64,000 bases of DNA from Bradyrhizobium sp. CCBAU 51627 (GCF_028128765.1 NZ_LBJG01000084.1:1-64000), one strand, 5' to 3'; shown: positions 33,671 through 43,327, counted from the stretch's first letter. Numbers and translations are program-made. The notes: generated by a model from the letters alone, not told the origin.

Positions 33671-34438
33671 TCAGGCCTCTGGAAAGCCCCGCAGGAGGTA
33701 CGATCGCACGGCGCCCAGGAAGGCATTCAGGACCAATCCCAGCAGCGAGATCGTAATCAGCGGCACAAACATGTCGACAGCCTGGAAGGTGCGGGCGGCC
33801 GTCACGAGCGCATGCCCCAAGCCGTCCGTCGATGTGATCATCTCGGCCAGAAACACCACGATGCAGGAAATGACAAGGCCGATCCGGCACCCGGTCAAGA
33901 TCGACGGCATCGCGGCCGGCAACACGACCCTGAATAGGATTTGGTAACGCGGCGTTCCCGCCGCCATCGCCGACCAGATCAGCTTCTGTTCGACCGTCGA
34001 GGCGCCGTAATAGGTGGACAGCAGAATGGGAAAGAGCGCGTCCGCGGTCACCAGCGTAATTTTCGATCCGTGGCCGAAGCCAAGAAGTAGCAGCAACGCC
34101 GGATAGAGCGCGACCTTCGGCAACGGCGCGAGCACGCGCACGATCGGCCGAACCAACTCGTTGATCGCAGGGCTAGCGGCGGCCGCAATACCGATGCTGA
34201 CGCCGAGCACGACCGCAATCGCGAAGCCGGCAAACAGCCGGATCAGCGTCGCCGCGATTTCCTGCTGGAACGTCCAGGTCACGAGTTGCTGGAGCAGCCG
34301 GCCGAAGACGACGCCCGGCGGCGGCAGCAGGACCACAGGCGCGAAGCCGAATGAGACCAAGCCCTGCCACAGCGCGATCACCGATACGATTGGTGCCAGC
34401 CCGAAGATGAGGTTTGCCGAGAGAGAACGCGGCATCAT
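33671..34438 (-). CDS. ABC transporter permease, nitrate/sulfonate/taurine type
   Basis: A 255-residue inner-membrane permease with about six helices and the cytoplasmic coupling motif (FRVVLPAAMPSILTGCRIGL) that docks with the ATPase. It resembles SsuC/TauC. It overlaps the upstream permease by 4 bases, so two different permeases form a heterodimer. The imported substrate is unknown. Confidence 0.9.
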   Translation of the reverse strand: MMPRSLSANLIFGLAPIVSVIALWQGLVSFGFAPVVLLPPPGVVFGRLLQQLVTWTFQQEIAATLIRLFAGFAIAVVLGVSIGIAAAASPAINELVRPIVRVLAPLPKVALYPALLLLLGFGHGSKITLVTADALFPILLSTYYGASTVEQKLIWSAMAAGTPRYQILFRVVLPAAMPSILTGCRIGLVISCIVVFLAEMITSTDGLGHALVTAARTFQAVDMFVPLITISLLGLVLNAFLGAVRSYLLRGFPEA

Positions 34439-35220
34439 GAGAAGCTCAGCGGCATGTCGAACTGCGGCTCAGACCAGCGCACTAGCCTTGCACGAATGCG
34501 CTCGAACGCCGCATCCAGGCAAATGCCCATCGCACCGACAATGATGATCATTGCGTAGACCGTGTCGTACTGGCCCATATCAAGCGCGTTGAACAGGATG
34601 TTCCCCGCTCCTGACTGACGCGCGATCATCTCGCTGGTAATCATCGTGATCAATGCCAGCACAAGGCCAGTGCGGCACCCGGTCAGGATTTCCGGAAGCG
34701 CGGCAGGCAACACGATTCGGGCCAGGCGCTGCAAGGGCGAAAGTCCCATCGCCGCGCCAGACCACAGCATCTTCTCTTCGACGGCCTTGGCACCCTCAAA
34801 GCTGTGGTAGATCACGGGGAGGCTGACGCCGAGGAAGATCACCAGCGTCTTGGTGATATCGCCGACACCAAGCCACAGCATAATGATCGGCATCAACGCC
34901 GCCTTCGGCACCGGGTAGATTACCATCAGCAGCGGGTTGAAGAAGGCTGCAACAGCCCGGCTGCGGCCCATCAACAGACCGAGCGGAATCGAAACCAGTA
35001 CCGCGATGCCGAAGCCGATCGCCATGCGACGGAGCGACGCCAGGATGTTGATCAGAGATTCCTGGTCGCCGAGGATATCCGGTATCGTCCGGATCGCTTC
35101 TAGCGCGGTCGGGAAACTATCGCTCTTGAGCGCGAGCGACGCGATCTGCCACACCGCCAACAAGGCGGCGCAAGCCAGCACGGGCGCAGCGCGTCTGGTC
35201 AAGGCAGCTGCCGAGATCAA
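34435..35220 (-). CDS. ABC transporter permease, nitrate/sulfonate/taurine type
   Basis: A 261-residue permease with about six membrane helices and the coupling-loop motif ARIVLPAALPEILTGCRTGL. It is homologous to the next gene and overlaps it and the ATPase gene by 4 bases each way. Together with the ATPase and the binding protein at 37956 it forms a complete NitT/TauT-class importer. Confidence 0.9.
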   Translation of the reverse strand: MISAAALTRRAAPVLACAALLAVWQIASLALKSDSFPTALEAIRTIPDILGDQESLINILASLRRMAIGFGIAVLVSIPLGLLMGRSRAVAAFFNPLLMVIYPVPKAALMPIIMLWLGVGDITKTLVIFLGVSLPVIYHSFEGAKAVEEKMLWSGAAMGLSPLQRLARIVLPAALPEILTGCRTGLVLALITMITSEMIARQSGAGNILFNALDMGQYDTVYAMIIIVGAMGICLDAAFERIRARLVRWSEPQFDMPLSFS

Positions 35221-36062
35221 GACGGCGACCCGACTTTATCGCTTTCATCGAACATGCGCTCGATGTCGACGACACATTTCTGATAGCGCGGGTCCAGCAG
35301 CAGCTCGTTACGGCGTCGCGGTCGCGGCAAATCGATCTCGATGACTTCCCGAATGCGACCGGGGGATTTCGACATCATCACGACCTTGTCCGAGAGGAAG
35401 ACGGCTTCGTCGACGGAGTGGGTGACGAACAGCACCGTCTTGCGGTCACGCTCCCAGATATTCAGCAGATCGTTCTGAAGGCGCGTTCGGGTATGAGCAT
35501 CGAGCGCACCGAACGGCTCGTCCATCAACAGGACCTCGGGATGGTAGGCGAGCGTTCGAGCCAGTGCGACGCGCTGCTTCATGCCGCCCGATAGTTCTTT
35601 GGGGTAGAAATTCTCGTAGCCCTTCAGGCCGACCATCTCTATCAGGGCTCGGCTTTGTACCTCTGCCTCGTTGGCGCGCACGCCCTGTTGGCGAGGGCCA
35701 TACATCACGTTGCCCAGCACGGTCTTCCACGGAAACAGCGCGAACTCCTGGAATACCGGTCCACGATCCGGCCCCGGTCCCGTGATCGCCTGTCCTTTCA
35801 TCTTCGCCGCGCCGGTGGTTGGACTGACGAAGCCACCGACGATGTAAAGCAGGGTCGACTTGCCACAGCCGGACGGACCGAGGATGGAGACGAACGCGCC
35901 CTCCTCGATCGTCAGGGAGATATCCGACAGCGCCAAGTGGTCCTTGCGCGCCGAGGTCTGGAAGACCTGCGAGACGCGGTCGATCTCGATGATCGTAGAA
36001 GCCGGCCTTTGTGACGTCACCGGTCTCACCCATTCACTCGATCTCGAAGGCACTACCTTCAT
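35217..36062 (-). CDS. ABC transporter ATP-binding protein, nitrate/sulfonate/taurine type
   Basis: A 281-residue ABC ATPase, with Walker A GPSGCGKS, signature ELSGGMKQRV, Walker B VLLMDEPFGALDA, switch His in VTHSVDEAVFL, and the SsuB/TauB-like ending with SPGRI. It energises the two adjacent permeases. The ATG at 36062 is taken as start; the frame extends to 36152. Confidence 0.9.
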   Translation of the reverse strand: MKVVPSRSSEWVRPVTSQRPASTIIEIDRVSQVFQTSARKDHLALSDISLTIEEGAFVSILGPSGCGKSTLLYIVGGFVSPTTGAAKMKGQAITGPGPDRGPVFQEFALFPWKTVLGNVMYGPRQQGVRANEAEVQSRALIEMVGLKGYENFYPKELSGGMKQRVALARTLAYHPEVLLMDEPFGALDAHTRTRLQNDLLNIWERDRKTVLFVTHSVDEAVFLSDKVVMMSKSPGRIREVIEIDLPRPRRRNELLLDPRYQKCVVDIERMFDESDKVGSPS

Positions 36063-36184
36063 CCCGTTTCTAGCATCACTTACGCGAATGTCATGCAGCC
36101 GCTCAGCTGAATGCCATCCGTCAGCGCACGAGCTTAGCAAGAAACTTGCCAAAACGTTCCGTCATTTTTCGCGCGCACGATGCT

Positions 36185-37879
36185 TCAATCGAACCACGGC
36201 CACTCCGCCGGTCCTTCATGCGTGACGGCTCCGCCTGGTGCTTGACCGACCAGACGTGCATATTTCGCCAAGGCGCCAGCGCGATGGCGCGGCGGGCGCT
36301 GCTTCCAATCGCGCCGGCGTGCAGCGAGTTCCTGCTCGTCGACCAACAGGTCCATGCGGCGGCCGGTAGCATCAATCCGGATCCTGTCGCCATCGCGCAC
36401 GAGCGCCAGTGGACCACCGACGTACGCCTCCGGAGAGACATAGCCAATGCACATGCCGCGCGTGGCACCCGAAAACCGCCCATCGGTGATGAGGGCGACC
36501 TTCTCACCCATGCCCTGGCCATAGATCAGTGCGGTGACGCCGAGCATCTCGCGCATACCGGGACCGCCGACTGGCCCTTCGTTGCGGATCACCAAGACTT
36601 CGCCGGCCTTGTAGCTGCGGTCGCGAACAGCCGCCACGCAAGCTTCCTCATCCTCGAAGACGCGCGCTACACCTTCGAAGAACTGGCTTTTCAAGCCCGC
36701 GACCTTGATGACCGCGCCATCGGGACAGAGATTGCCCTTCAGCACCGCAACGCCGCCGTCAGGCATGATCGGCGCGCGGGCCGCATAAACGACTTCTCCA
36801 TCAGGCGCATTGGCCGCACCGTATTCTTCCGCAAGCGTACGGCCCGTGATGGTGAGGCAACTGGCATCGATATGCCCGCTCTGGATCAACTCGCGGATCA
36901 CGACAGCCGCGCCGCCGATGTCGTAGACGTCTTTCGCCGTGTACTTTCCCCCGGGGCGCAAGTTTCCGATCAACGGCGTTCTGGCGAAGACCTCTCCGAC
37001 ATTGCCGATTGTAAATCCAATCCCGGCCTCGTTGGCGATCGCCGGCAGGTGTAGCGCGGCATTGGTCGAACCACCCGTCGCGGCAACAATCGCCGCACCG
37101 TTTTCCAGCGACTTTCGCGTCACGATATCGCGTGGCAGCGGACCGCCACGCGCCAGCATCTCCATGATCAGCCGTCCGGCGCGGCGCGAGATCTGGGCGC
37201 GCTCGGCGTAGACGCCGGGCACCATCGATACATTGGGAATGGTCAGGCCCATTGCCTCCGACACCATCCCCATGGTGTTCGCGGTGAACTGGCCGGCGCA
37301 GGCGCCGATGGTCGGCAGGCAGGCGCGCTCGATGCGCTCAAGTGTCGCGGCGTCGATCTCTCCGGTCATGAAGCTACCGACAGCCTCGTAGGAGTCGAGC
37401 ACCGTCAGCGTCCGCCCATCGACGCGGCCCGGCAGCGAGCTACCGCCATAGATGAAGATCGAAGGCACGTTACAACGAACCATGCCCATCATCACGCCGG
37501 GAAGCGTCTTGTCGCACCCGCCATATCCGATCAGGGCGTCATAGGCGAGGCCGTGAACGACGGCTTCGATGGAGTCGGCGATCAACTCGCGCGAGAACAG
37601 AGAGAACTTCATCCCCTCGTGATTCATGCTGATGCCGTCCGACACCGAGATGGTCGAGAATTCGCGCGGCGTGCCGCCAGCCTCCTCGATCCCGATCTTG
37701 GCCGCGGCCACCTGGAAGTCATGCGTCATGTTGCAGGGCGTCTGTTCGCCCTTCATGCTGACAATGCCCACCATCGGCTTGGCGATGGCCGCATCATCCA
37801 GCCCCATGCCGCGCATGAAGGCGCGGTGCGGCGCTCTGTCGAGGCCGTCAGTGGTAATCCGTGATCGCAACTTCTTCAT
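36185..37879 (-). CDS. IlvD/Edd family dehydratase
   Basis: A 564-residue dihydroxy-acid dehydratase-type enzyme. Fe-S cluster cysteines are visible in TPCNMTH, GGCDKTLPG and GACAGQFTANTMG, plus a Lys-bearing metal site. Family members dehydrate 2,3-dihydroxy acids or sugar acids. Placed between an ABC binding protein and its ATPase in a catabolic operon, it is more likely a dedicated catabolic dehydratase than the housekeeping IlvD. The ATG at 37879 gives the family N-terminus. Confidence 0.87.
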   Translation of the reverse strand: MKKLRSRITTDGLDRAPHRAFMRGMGLDDAAIAKPMVGIVSMKGEQTPCNMTHDFQVAAAKIGIEEAGGTPREFSTISVSDGISMNHEGMKFSLFSRELIADSIEAVVHGLAYDALIGYGGCDKTLPGVMMGMVRCNVPSIFIYGGSSLPGRVDGRTLTVLDSYEAVGSFMTGEIDAATLERIERACLPTIGACAGQFTANTMGMVSEAMGLTIPNVSMVPGVYAERAQISRRAGRLIMEMLARGGPLPRDIVTRKSLENGAAIVAATGGSTNAALHLPAIANEAGIGFTIGNVGEVFARTPLIGNLRPGGKYTAKDVYDIGGAAVVIRELIQSGHIDASCLTITGRTLAEEYGAANAPDGEVVYAARAPIMPDGGVAVLKGNLCPDGAVIKVAGLKSQFFEGVARVFEDEEACVAAVRDRSYKAGEVLVIRNEGPVGGPGMREMLGVTALIYGQGMGEKVALITDGRFSGATRGMCIGYVSPEAYVGGPLALVRDGDRIRIDATGRRMDLLVDEQELAARRRDWKQRPPRHRAGALAKYARLVGQAPGGAVTHEGPAEWPWFD

Positions 37880-37955
37880 GATCGCATCGTCTTCATGCCA
37901 CGTCGCGCACCCGGCGGGACATGGCCCCTCGTGGTCTTGCGGGCCCGCGGATCGC

Positions 37956-38939
37956 CTATTGCAGCGGCGCCACGATCGTTGGATGCTTGAACTGCGCCAC
38001 ATCCAGCTTCGGCAGCATCCCCGTATCCGCATAGATGTCGAGCATCTTCTGGATCGCCGGGAAATTCGGCGCAGCGCCGGGATCGCGGCCAAAATCATTG
38101 TCCTTCAGCAGGTAGGTGTCGAGCACTGGAATCGGCGCTTTTAGAACTTCATTGACAACCTTCAGCGTCTCTTCGCGGTTCGCCAGCGCCTTCTTCATGC
38201 CCGACGTGATGTCGCGGACATAGGCCTTGGCTAGTTCAGGGTTCTTGTCGACGAAATCGGCGCGACAGGCTTCCAGGATATGCACGATGTTCGGCATGGC
38301 CTGCGACAGCGAGAACAATTTGCGAGTGCCGCCCTTGGCTTCCGCCCGCGCCGCAAAGGGCTGGTTCATGTTGACCGCATCGACGCGGCCCTGGCGCAGA
38401 GCATCCTCGGAGACGGCGAAGCCAACCTCGACCAGCTTGATGTCCTTGGCCGGATCGACGCCATTCTGCTTCAGCAGCAGGTTAAAGGGACCTTGCGTGC
38501 CGCCGCCGATCACGGAAATGCCGACGGTCTTGCCCTTGAGGTCGGCGATCGTCTTGATTGGGGAATCATCCATGACCGCCCAGTAGACCGAGAAGCCGCC
38601 GGGCTTCTCGAACACGTGCTGCGCCACTATGTAGGCCTTGAGATTGCCGCCGACTACGCCATTGGCAAGCGACAGCGGCGCCTGCGTCGCGCAATCCAGA
38701 GCGCCGGCCGCCAAGGCCTGCGTCATCGGCGCGGTGCCCTGAAACTGGGTCCATTCGATCTTATAGGTCTTCCCGATATCCGGAAATTCGGCCGGCCCGC
38801 GCATCATCCAGTATTTGGATTCCTCGGCCGGGATGGTCCAGCCCACGCGGATGGTCTGCTGGGCCTGTGAGGCGCTTGCGCCCGCGATCATGGCCGTTAC
38901 AGCCCCTATTGCCAGCATCCACCTCGAAACTGCCCGCAT
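37956..38939 (-). CDS. ABC substrate-binding protein (SsuA/NMT1-like)
   Basis: A 327-residue periplasmic protein with a signal peptide (MRAVSRWMLAIGAVTAMIAG, cut near ASQA-QQ) and a type 2 binding fold of the sulfonate/nitrate/taurine class (TIRVGWTIPAEESKYW, GKTVGISVIGGGTQG). It delivers substrate to the permease pair encoded downstream. It is first in a six-gene minus-strand operon (binding protein, dehydratase, ATPase, two permeases, NicX-like). The ATG at 38939 starts the signal peptide. Confidence 0.88.
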   Translation of the reverse strand: MRAVSRWMLAIGAVTAMIAGASASQAQQTIRVGWTIPAEESKYWMMRGPAEFPDIGKTYKIEWTQFQGTAPMTQALAAGALDCATQAPLSLANGVVGGNLKAYIVAQHVFEKPGGFSVYWAVMDDSPIKTIADLKGKTVGISVIGGGTQGPFNLLLKQNGVDPAKDIKLVEVGFAVSEDALRQGRVDAVNMNQPFAARAEAKGGTRKLFSLSQAMPNIVHILEACRADFVDKNPELAKAYVRDITSGMKKALANREETLKVVNEVLKAPIPVLDTYLLKDNDFGRDPGAAPNFPAIQKMLDIYADTGMLPKLDVAQFKHPTIVAPLQ

Positions 38940-38997
38940 CGTGCCCACTCCGTTGCTCCGGCGCCGACCGACGCCACCCAACCCGACCGGCTCAAAT

Positions 38998-39013
38998 GTT
39001 TCATGGTTCAAAC
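38998..39013. promoter_or_regulatory. Possible variant MarR-type operator at second cluster
   Basis: GTTTCATGGTTCAAAC is an imperfect palindrome in the divergent spacer before the importer operon. Its right half TTCAAA equals three of the clearer sites and the left half differs. It is listed as weak evidence that the same regulator reaches this operon. Confidence 0.25.
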
Positions 39014-39114
39014 AATCAGGCAAGCCATGCGTGCCGGCTGGTTTCGCTGCGGAATGCGTTCTGTATGGTGCGAGTGGTCGCGCGGCGCTGCGCCGCGACA
39101 GAAGGAGGCAACCC

Positions 39115-40023
39115 ATGGCTGATCCGAGCAAGATAAACGCGCAAGGCATCGAGAGGCTCGGCTATCTCGGCCTCGGGCTGATGGGAACGCCGATGACCCG
39201 TCGGCTGCTCGAGGCCGGTTATCACGTCAGCGTCTGGAACCGTTCGGAGAGCAAGGTCGCTCCGCTCGTTGAAGCCGGCGCCAAGTGCGCCGACACGCCG
39301 CGTGAGCTCTTGGCGAGCTGCGACATCGTCTTCATGTGCCTGACCGATGCCGCCGCCGTCGAAGAGGTGGTCTTCGGAAAGGAGGGTCTTGCAGCCGCTT
39401 CTGGTGCAGGCAAGCTCCTGGTCGACTTCTCCTCGATCCACCCCGACGCCGCACGCGAGCTCGCGATACGCTTGAAAGCCGGGAATGGCGCAAGCTGGAT
39501 TGATGCGCCGGTGTCCGGCGGCACCAAGGGTGCCGAAGAAGGCACGCTGGCCATCATGGCGGGCGGAGAAGCTGCTGATATTGAGAGGGCGCGCCCTTAT
39601 GTGCTGGCCATGGCACGCCGGTTCACCCACATGGGTCCGATCGGGGCTGGACAGACCACAAAGCTCTGCAACCAGGTGATCGTGGGGTGCGCCATGGCGG
39701 TGCTTGCGGAGGCCACGCGCCTTGCCTCGAATGCAGGAATTGACGCGAGCCGGTTGCCCGAAGCGCTGGCCGGCGGTTTTGCGGATTCGATCCCGCTTCA
39801 GCTCTTCGTCCCGCGCATGGTCCAGGGGATCCATTCGCCGCCGCTCGGCCATATCGCGACGATGCTGAAGGACCTCGATACGGTTGCCGACGTGGCACGG
39901 GCGACGTCAACGCCGGTACCGATGGCGACACTTGCAGGCCAGATATTCAGGTTGGCCAAGGCCGCACGCGGCGCAGACGCTGACGCTTTGGAAATTTACA
40001 AGCTCTCCGCCACCGACCACTGA
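39115..40023 (+). CDS. 3-Hydroxyisobutyrate dehydrogenase-like beta-hydroxyacid dehydrogenase
   Basis: A 302-residue protein with the cofactor motif GLGLMGTPMTRRLLEAGY (about 18-35), the substrate motif DAPVSGGTKGAEEGTLAIMAGG, and the catalytic Lys region GAGQTTKLCNQ. It oxidises a beta-hydroxy acid such as 3-hydroxyisobutyrate, tartronate semialdehyde or a related product with NAD(P). It is a single plus-strand gene divergent from the importer operon. The ATG at 39115 follows agaaggaggcaaccc, a strong ribosome site. Confidence 0.9.
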   Translation: MADPSKINAQGIERLGYLGLGLMGTPMTRRLLEAGYHVSVWNRSESKVAPLVEAGAKCADTPRELLASCDIVFMCLTDAAAVEEVVFGKEGLAAASGAGKLLVDFSSIHPDAARELAIRLKAGNGASWIDAPVSGGTKGAEEGTLAIMAGGEAADIERARPYVLAMARRFTHMGPIGAGQTTKLCNQVIVGCAMAVLAEATRLASNAGIDASRLPEALAGGFADSIPLQLFVPRMVQGIHSPPLGHIATMLKDLDTVADVARATSTPVPMATLAGQIFRLAKAARGADADALEIYKLSATDH

Positions 40024-40048
40024 ACTAACGAGCGCACTCGAGTTGCCC

Positions 40049-40612
40049 CTACGACGACTTCTTGCGCTCGTCGTCAGCCAGAAAGCGGCCATACGTCCCC
40101 CGCGCAAACAGCAGCGGCTCTTTTGCGCCATAGGCATAAGCCTCGACCGCACCGAGAAAGATCACGTGATCGCCACCATAATAGCGATTGACGGATCGGC
40201 ACTGAAAGTTGGCCACGCTCTCGGCAAGGACCGGTGCATTTCCGAGGCCAGGCGTCCAGTTCACGCCCGCGAATTTGTCGTCGGATGACTTTGCAAATTT
40301 GTTTGCAAGCGCCTGCTGCGAGGTGCCCAGCACGTGGACCGTGAAATGGCTGGCGTTCTGGAACACGGTCAGGCTCGATGAATAGACTCCGAGGCTCCAG
40401 AGGACCAGGGGTGGATTCAAGGAGACCGACGCAAACGAATTGCAGGTGATACCGTACGGCTTTCCATCAGCGGCCGTCGCTGTGATGATTGTTACACCCG
40501 TCCCGTAGGTGCCGAGTGCGTTGCGAAAATCACGCGGATCAATCTGCGAGCTGTCGCTCGCGAATTCATTGGCCGGATCAGGAGCGGCAGGCTGTTTTGG
40601 CAAGTCATTCAT
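40049..40612 (-). CDS. Flavin reductase (small component of two-component monooxygenase)
   Basis: A 187-residue FMN-binding split-barrel protein of the HpaC-like class (FRNALGTYGTGVTIITA, YGITCNSFASVSLNPPLVLWSL, GDHVIFLG). It supplies reduced flavin by NAD(P)H oxidation. It lies 9 bases downstream of an acyl-CoA dehydrogenase-fold monooxygenase gene, so the two make a pair. Confidence 0.9.
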   Translation of the reverse strand: MNDLPKQPAAPDPANEFASDSSQIDPRDFRNALGTYGTGVTIITATAADGKPYGITCNSFASVSLNPPLVLWSLGVYSSSLTVFQNASHFTVHVLGTSQQALANKFAKSSDDKFAGVNWTPGLGNAPVLAESVANFQCRSVNRYYGGDHVIFLGAVEAYAYGAKEPLLFARGTYGRFLADDERKKSS

Positions 40613-40621
40613 CGGCCGGTC

Positions 40622-41851
40622 TCACAGCGTGAGATTCTCGGACGGAAGGCCGAGTGCCACGCGTCCAAAGTTGGTTCCGGCCGCATCGAAATTGAATGCG
40701 AGGTGCGAATTGATCGCGTGTGCATCGCGAAACTGCCGCTGCAACACGCCGGTCGTGAACAGGCCGCGCGCGCCGCTCGCCGAGAACAGCATCGAGACGG
40801 CCTCCGTGCACAGATTGACCGAGAATGCTCCATCGCGTCGATATCTGGTCTTGGTCGCCATGTCGGGTGTGTGGCCGCGCCGGGCGTCCTCCATCGCCGC
40901 GATGCAGGCCGAGCGCATGATGAGGCGCGCAGCATCGATCTTGGCGGAGGCCTCCGCGATCTTGATTTGCGTGCTCTGGAAATCGCTCAGCTTGGCGCGG
41001 TTGTATGTCGATATGCGGTGACGGACGACCTCCGCATAATCGTCCAGGCATGCCTGCGCATTCCCGAGTGCGACGCCGGAGAGAACATAGGGAAACAAAG
41101 AGAACACGGGCAGCGCGTACAGCGGATTGGGGTTCACCTTGCTGCCGGGCGTCGCGCCGCCAGCGAGATCACCGACAGCGACCGTCATGTGCTCGGGCAC
41201 AAAGGCGTCCCTGACTTCCACATCCGACGAGCCCGTGCCGCGCAGTCCGGCGACGTTCCAGGTGTCGAGGATCTTGTAGTCGGCCTTCGGCAACAGGAAG
41301 ATGCGGTATTCGATACCGTCGGCTTCGTCCTCGGAGGAGACGACGCTCGCAAGCATGTTCCACGCGCAGGAGCCAACGCCCGACGAGAACGGCCAGCTTC
41401 CGTGCAGCCGGTATCCGCGCTCCACCTTGCTGGCGCGGCCGGCAGGGAAGATGAACGAGGAGGCAATCAGCACGTCCGGATCTCGGCCCCAGACCGCATC
41501 CTGCGCGCTCTGCTCGAACATGCCGAGCATCCAATGGTGGCTCGCTAGATTGGCAAGATTCCATGCCACCGACGCGTCGGCCCGTCCCAGCAGCTCGGCG
41601 CAATCGACCAGAGCGACGTAGTCGAGCTCGGCGCCGCCAATGCGTTTCGGCTGAAGCATCCGGAACAGCCCAGCCTCATGCAGGTCCCGCTCGGTCTCCG
41701 GTGGCAGGTGCCGCAGTTCCTCGGTGCGAGCCGCCCGCTCAAGCAACTGCGGCACGAGAGATCGGGCTTTGGCGATCATCGCCGCATAGGCTGGATCGCC
41801 GGAGACTGATCCTACCGACTGCCCCTTGCTCGACTGTTCATCAGGCGCCAT
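40622..41851 (-). CDS. Flavin-dependent monooxygenase, acyl-CoA dehydrogenase fold
   Basis: A 409-residue protein with an acyl-CoA dehydrogenase fold of the HsaA/DszC type (LLERAARTEELRHLPPETERDLHEAGLFRML at the N-terminus, GSWPFSSGVGSCAWNMLA in the middle, ASGARGLFTTGVLQRQFRD near the C-terminus). Together with the flavin reductase 9 bases downstream this is a two-component hydroxylase of an aromatic or heteroaromatic ring. The ATG at 41851 was chosen; the frame extends to 41893. The substrate is unknown, but a NicX-like dioxygenase in the same island would need a hydroxylated ring. Confidence 0.85.
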   Translation of the reverse strand: MAPDEQSSKGQSVGSVSGDPAYAAMIAKARSLVPQLLERAARTEELRHLPPETERDLHEAGLFRMLQPKRIGGAELDYVALVDCAELLGRADASVAWNLANLASHHWMLGMFEQSAQDAVWGRDPDVLIASSFIFPAGRASKVERGYRLHGSWPFSSGVGSCAWNMLASVVSSEDEADGIEYRIFLLPKADYKILDTWNVAGLRGTGSSDVEVRDAFVPEHMTVAVGDLAGGATPGSKVNPNPLYALPVFSLFPYVLSGVALGNAQACLDDYAEVVRHRISTYNRAKLSDFQSTQIKIAEASAKIDAARLIMRSACIAAMEDARRGHTPDMATKTRYRRDGAFSVNLCTEAVSMLFSASGARGLFTTGVLQRQFRDAHAINSHLAFNFDAAGTNFGRVALGLPSENLTL

Positions 41852-41915
41852 TCGCGTCCCTCGCTCTCGTGTATTTATGCGGCGGGAACCCAATCAAATC
41901 AAGCTGGAGCGGCGC

Positions 41916-43184
41916 TCAGTCCGACCCTTTGGCCTTGCGCGGACCAAATGCGCCTTTTTCGGCCAACGCCGCCATCCGCCTCTCGTCGTAACCAAGCGTC
42001 TCGCGCATGACACGTTCTGTGTGCTCTCCCAACAGTGGCGCGGCCTGGGGATCAACAGTCGCTGTCAGGCTCATGGTGATCGGCGGCTCGATGTTCGGCA
42101 CCCACTGCGCCGTGCGATGTGGGATCCGGCTCAATCGCGCGCGTTCCCGAGCTTCGGGCGCATTGAATCCCTCTTCGACGGTTCGGAGATAACCGACCGG
42201 GATATTGGCCAGCTTCATCTTCGTCATCCAGTTCTCGAGAGTGTCGCTCGCGAAAACTTCGGCGATGGCCGCACGGAGGCGCTCCTTGTTTTCGGATCGC
42301 GCTTTCCGCGTCGCAAATTTCGGATCGGTGATGAGATCCGGGCGGTTCAGCACTTCGACCGCCAGTCGTCGATACAAACGATCATTGGCGCAAGCCATGT
42401 AAAGCGGACCATCGGAGGCCTCGTAGACACCGACGGTCGGTGACCCGCTCGGCGAGTTACCGAAGCGCCCGGGGTTCTCGCCGTTGATGAGATAGGCCAT
42501 GCCGTAGAAGCCGGTCATCCCCATGGCAACGTCGAACAGCGCGACCTCGACGTGCTGTCCCCGGCCGAGTCGATCCCGCGCCAGCAGCGCCAGCAGGATG
42601 GCATTGCAGGCAGACATCCCGGTCGCCATGTCGACAATTGGCGGGCCAGTACGAACCGCCGGACCATCAGCGAATCCATTGAGCGACATGAAGCCGCTCT
42701 CGGCTTGCGTGATGGGATCAAAGCCCGGGCGCGAGGCGAACGGTCCCGTGCGCCCGTATGCGGAGATCGAGCAATAAACCAGCCGCGGGTTGAGCGGCGC
42801 CACAGCCGCGTAATCGAGGCCGAACTTCTTCATGACCCCGCTGGAGAAATTTTCGACGACCACGTCCGCCTTGCGGATCAGATCCAACGCGATCTCGCGC
42901 GCCTCCGGCACCGAGAGATCGAGCGCAATGCCGCTTTTATTCCGGTTCAGGCTGAGATAAGCCGCGCTTTCGCCGCCGATCTCGGCATGTTCATAGGCGC
43001 GCGTGTCGTCGCCTCCATCTGGGTTTTCGATCTTGATGACGCGCGCGCCGAAATCGGCGAGCGTCTGGGTGCAGGCGGGCCCAGCAACCACGCGTGTGAA
43101 ATCGATGACCAGCAGACCATCAAGTGCGCTCGGCCCTCCCGCCGCCCGCGACGGCCGTTCCGGCAATTGAGGCTTGGTGGACAT
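41916..43184 (-). CDS. CaiB/BaiF family (type III) CoA transferase
   Basis: A 422-residue CoA transferase. It shows the N-terminal DFTRVVAGPACTQTLADFGARVIKIE, RNKSGIALDL, and the catalytic Asp region GFDPITQAESG. The final part carries GEHTERVM. It moves CoA between acids without ATP. It is first in a minus-strand operon with the two-component monooxygenase, suggesting the hydroxylated substrate or a later acid is handled as CoA ester. The ATG at 43184 fits the family start. Confidence 0.9.
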   Translation of the reverse strand: MSTKPQLPERPSRAAGGPSALDGLLVIDFTRVVAGPACTQTLADFGARVIKIENPDGGDDTRAYEHAEIGGESAAYLSLNRNKSGIALDLSVPEAREIALDLIRKADVVVENFSSGVMKKFGLDYAAVAPLNPRLVYCSISAYGRTGPFASRPGFDPITQAESGFMSLNGFADGPAVRTGPPIVDMATGMSACNAILLALLARDRLGRGQHVEVALFDVAMGMTGFYGMAYLINGENPGRFGNSPSGSPTVGVYEASDGPLYMACANDRLYRRLAVEVLNRPDLITDPKFATRKARSENKERLRAAIAEVFASDTLENWMTKMKLANIPVGYLRTVEEGFNAPEARERARLSRIPHRTAQWVPNIEPPITMSLTATVDPQAAPLLGEHTERVMRETLGYDERRMAALAEKGAFGPRKAKGSD

Positions 43185-43297
43185 CGCTGGTGCTCCCTTG
43201 CATCGGCTTGTGCTCGCCGAACTCTCTGCAAGCAAACTAAAGCCTTACGGAGCCGACTTCGCAAGGGCTTCAGATGCAACGCTTCAAGACGCAAAAA

Positions 43298-43327
43298 GGA
43301 CCCGGCAGCGGTCAGGCTGCCGGGTCC
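43298..43327. terminator. Strong stem-loop terminator
   Basis: A perfect 12-base stem (ggacccggcagc / gctgccgggtcc) encloses a 6-base loop. Read on the minus strand it is followed by ttttt, so it is a rho-independent terminator for the GNAT gene ending at 43416. It separates the catabolic island from the prophage segment. Confidence 0.85.
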
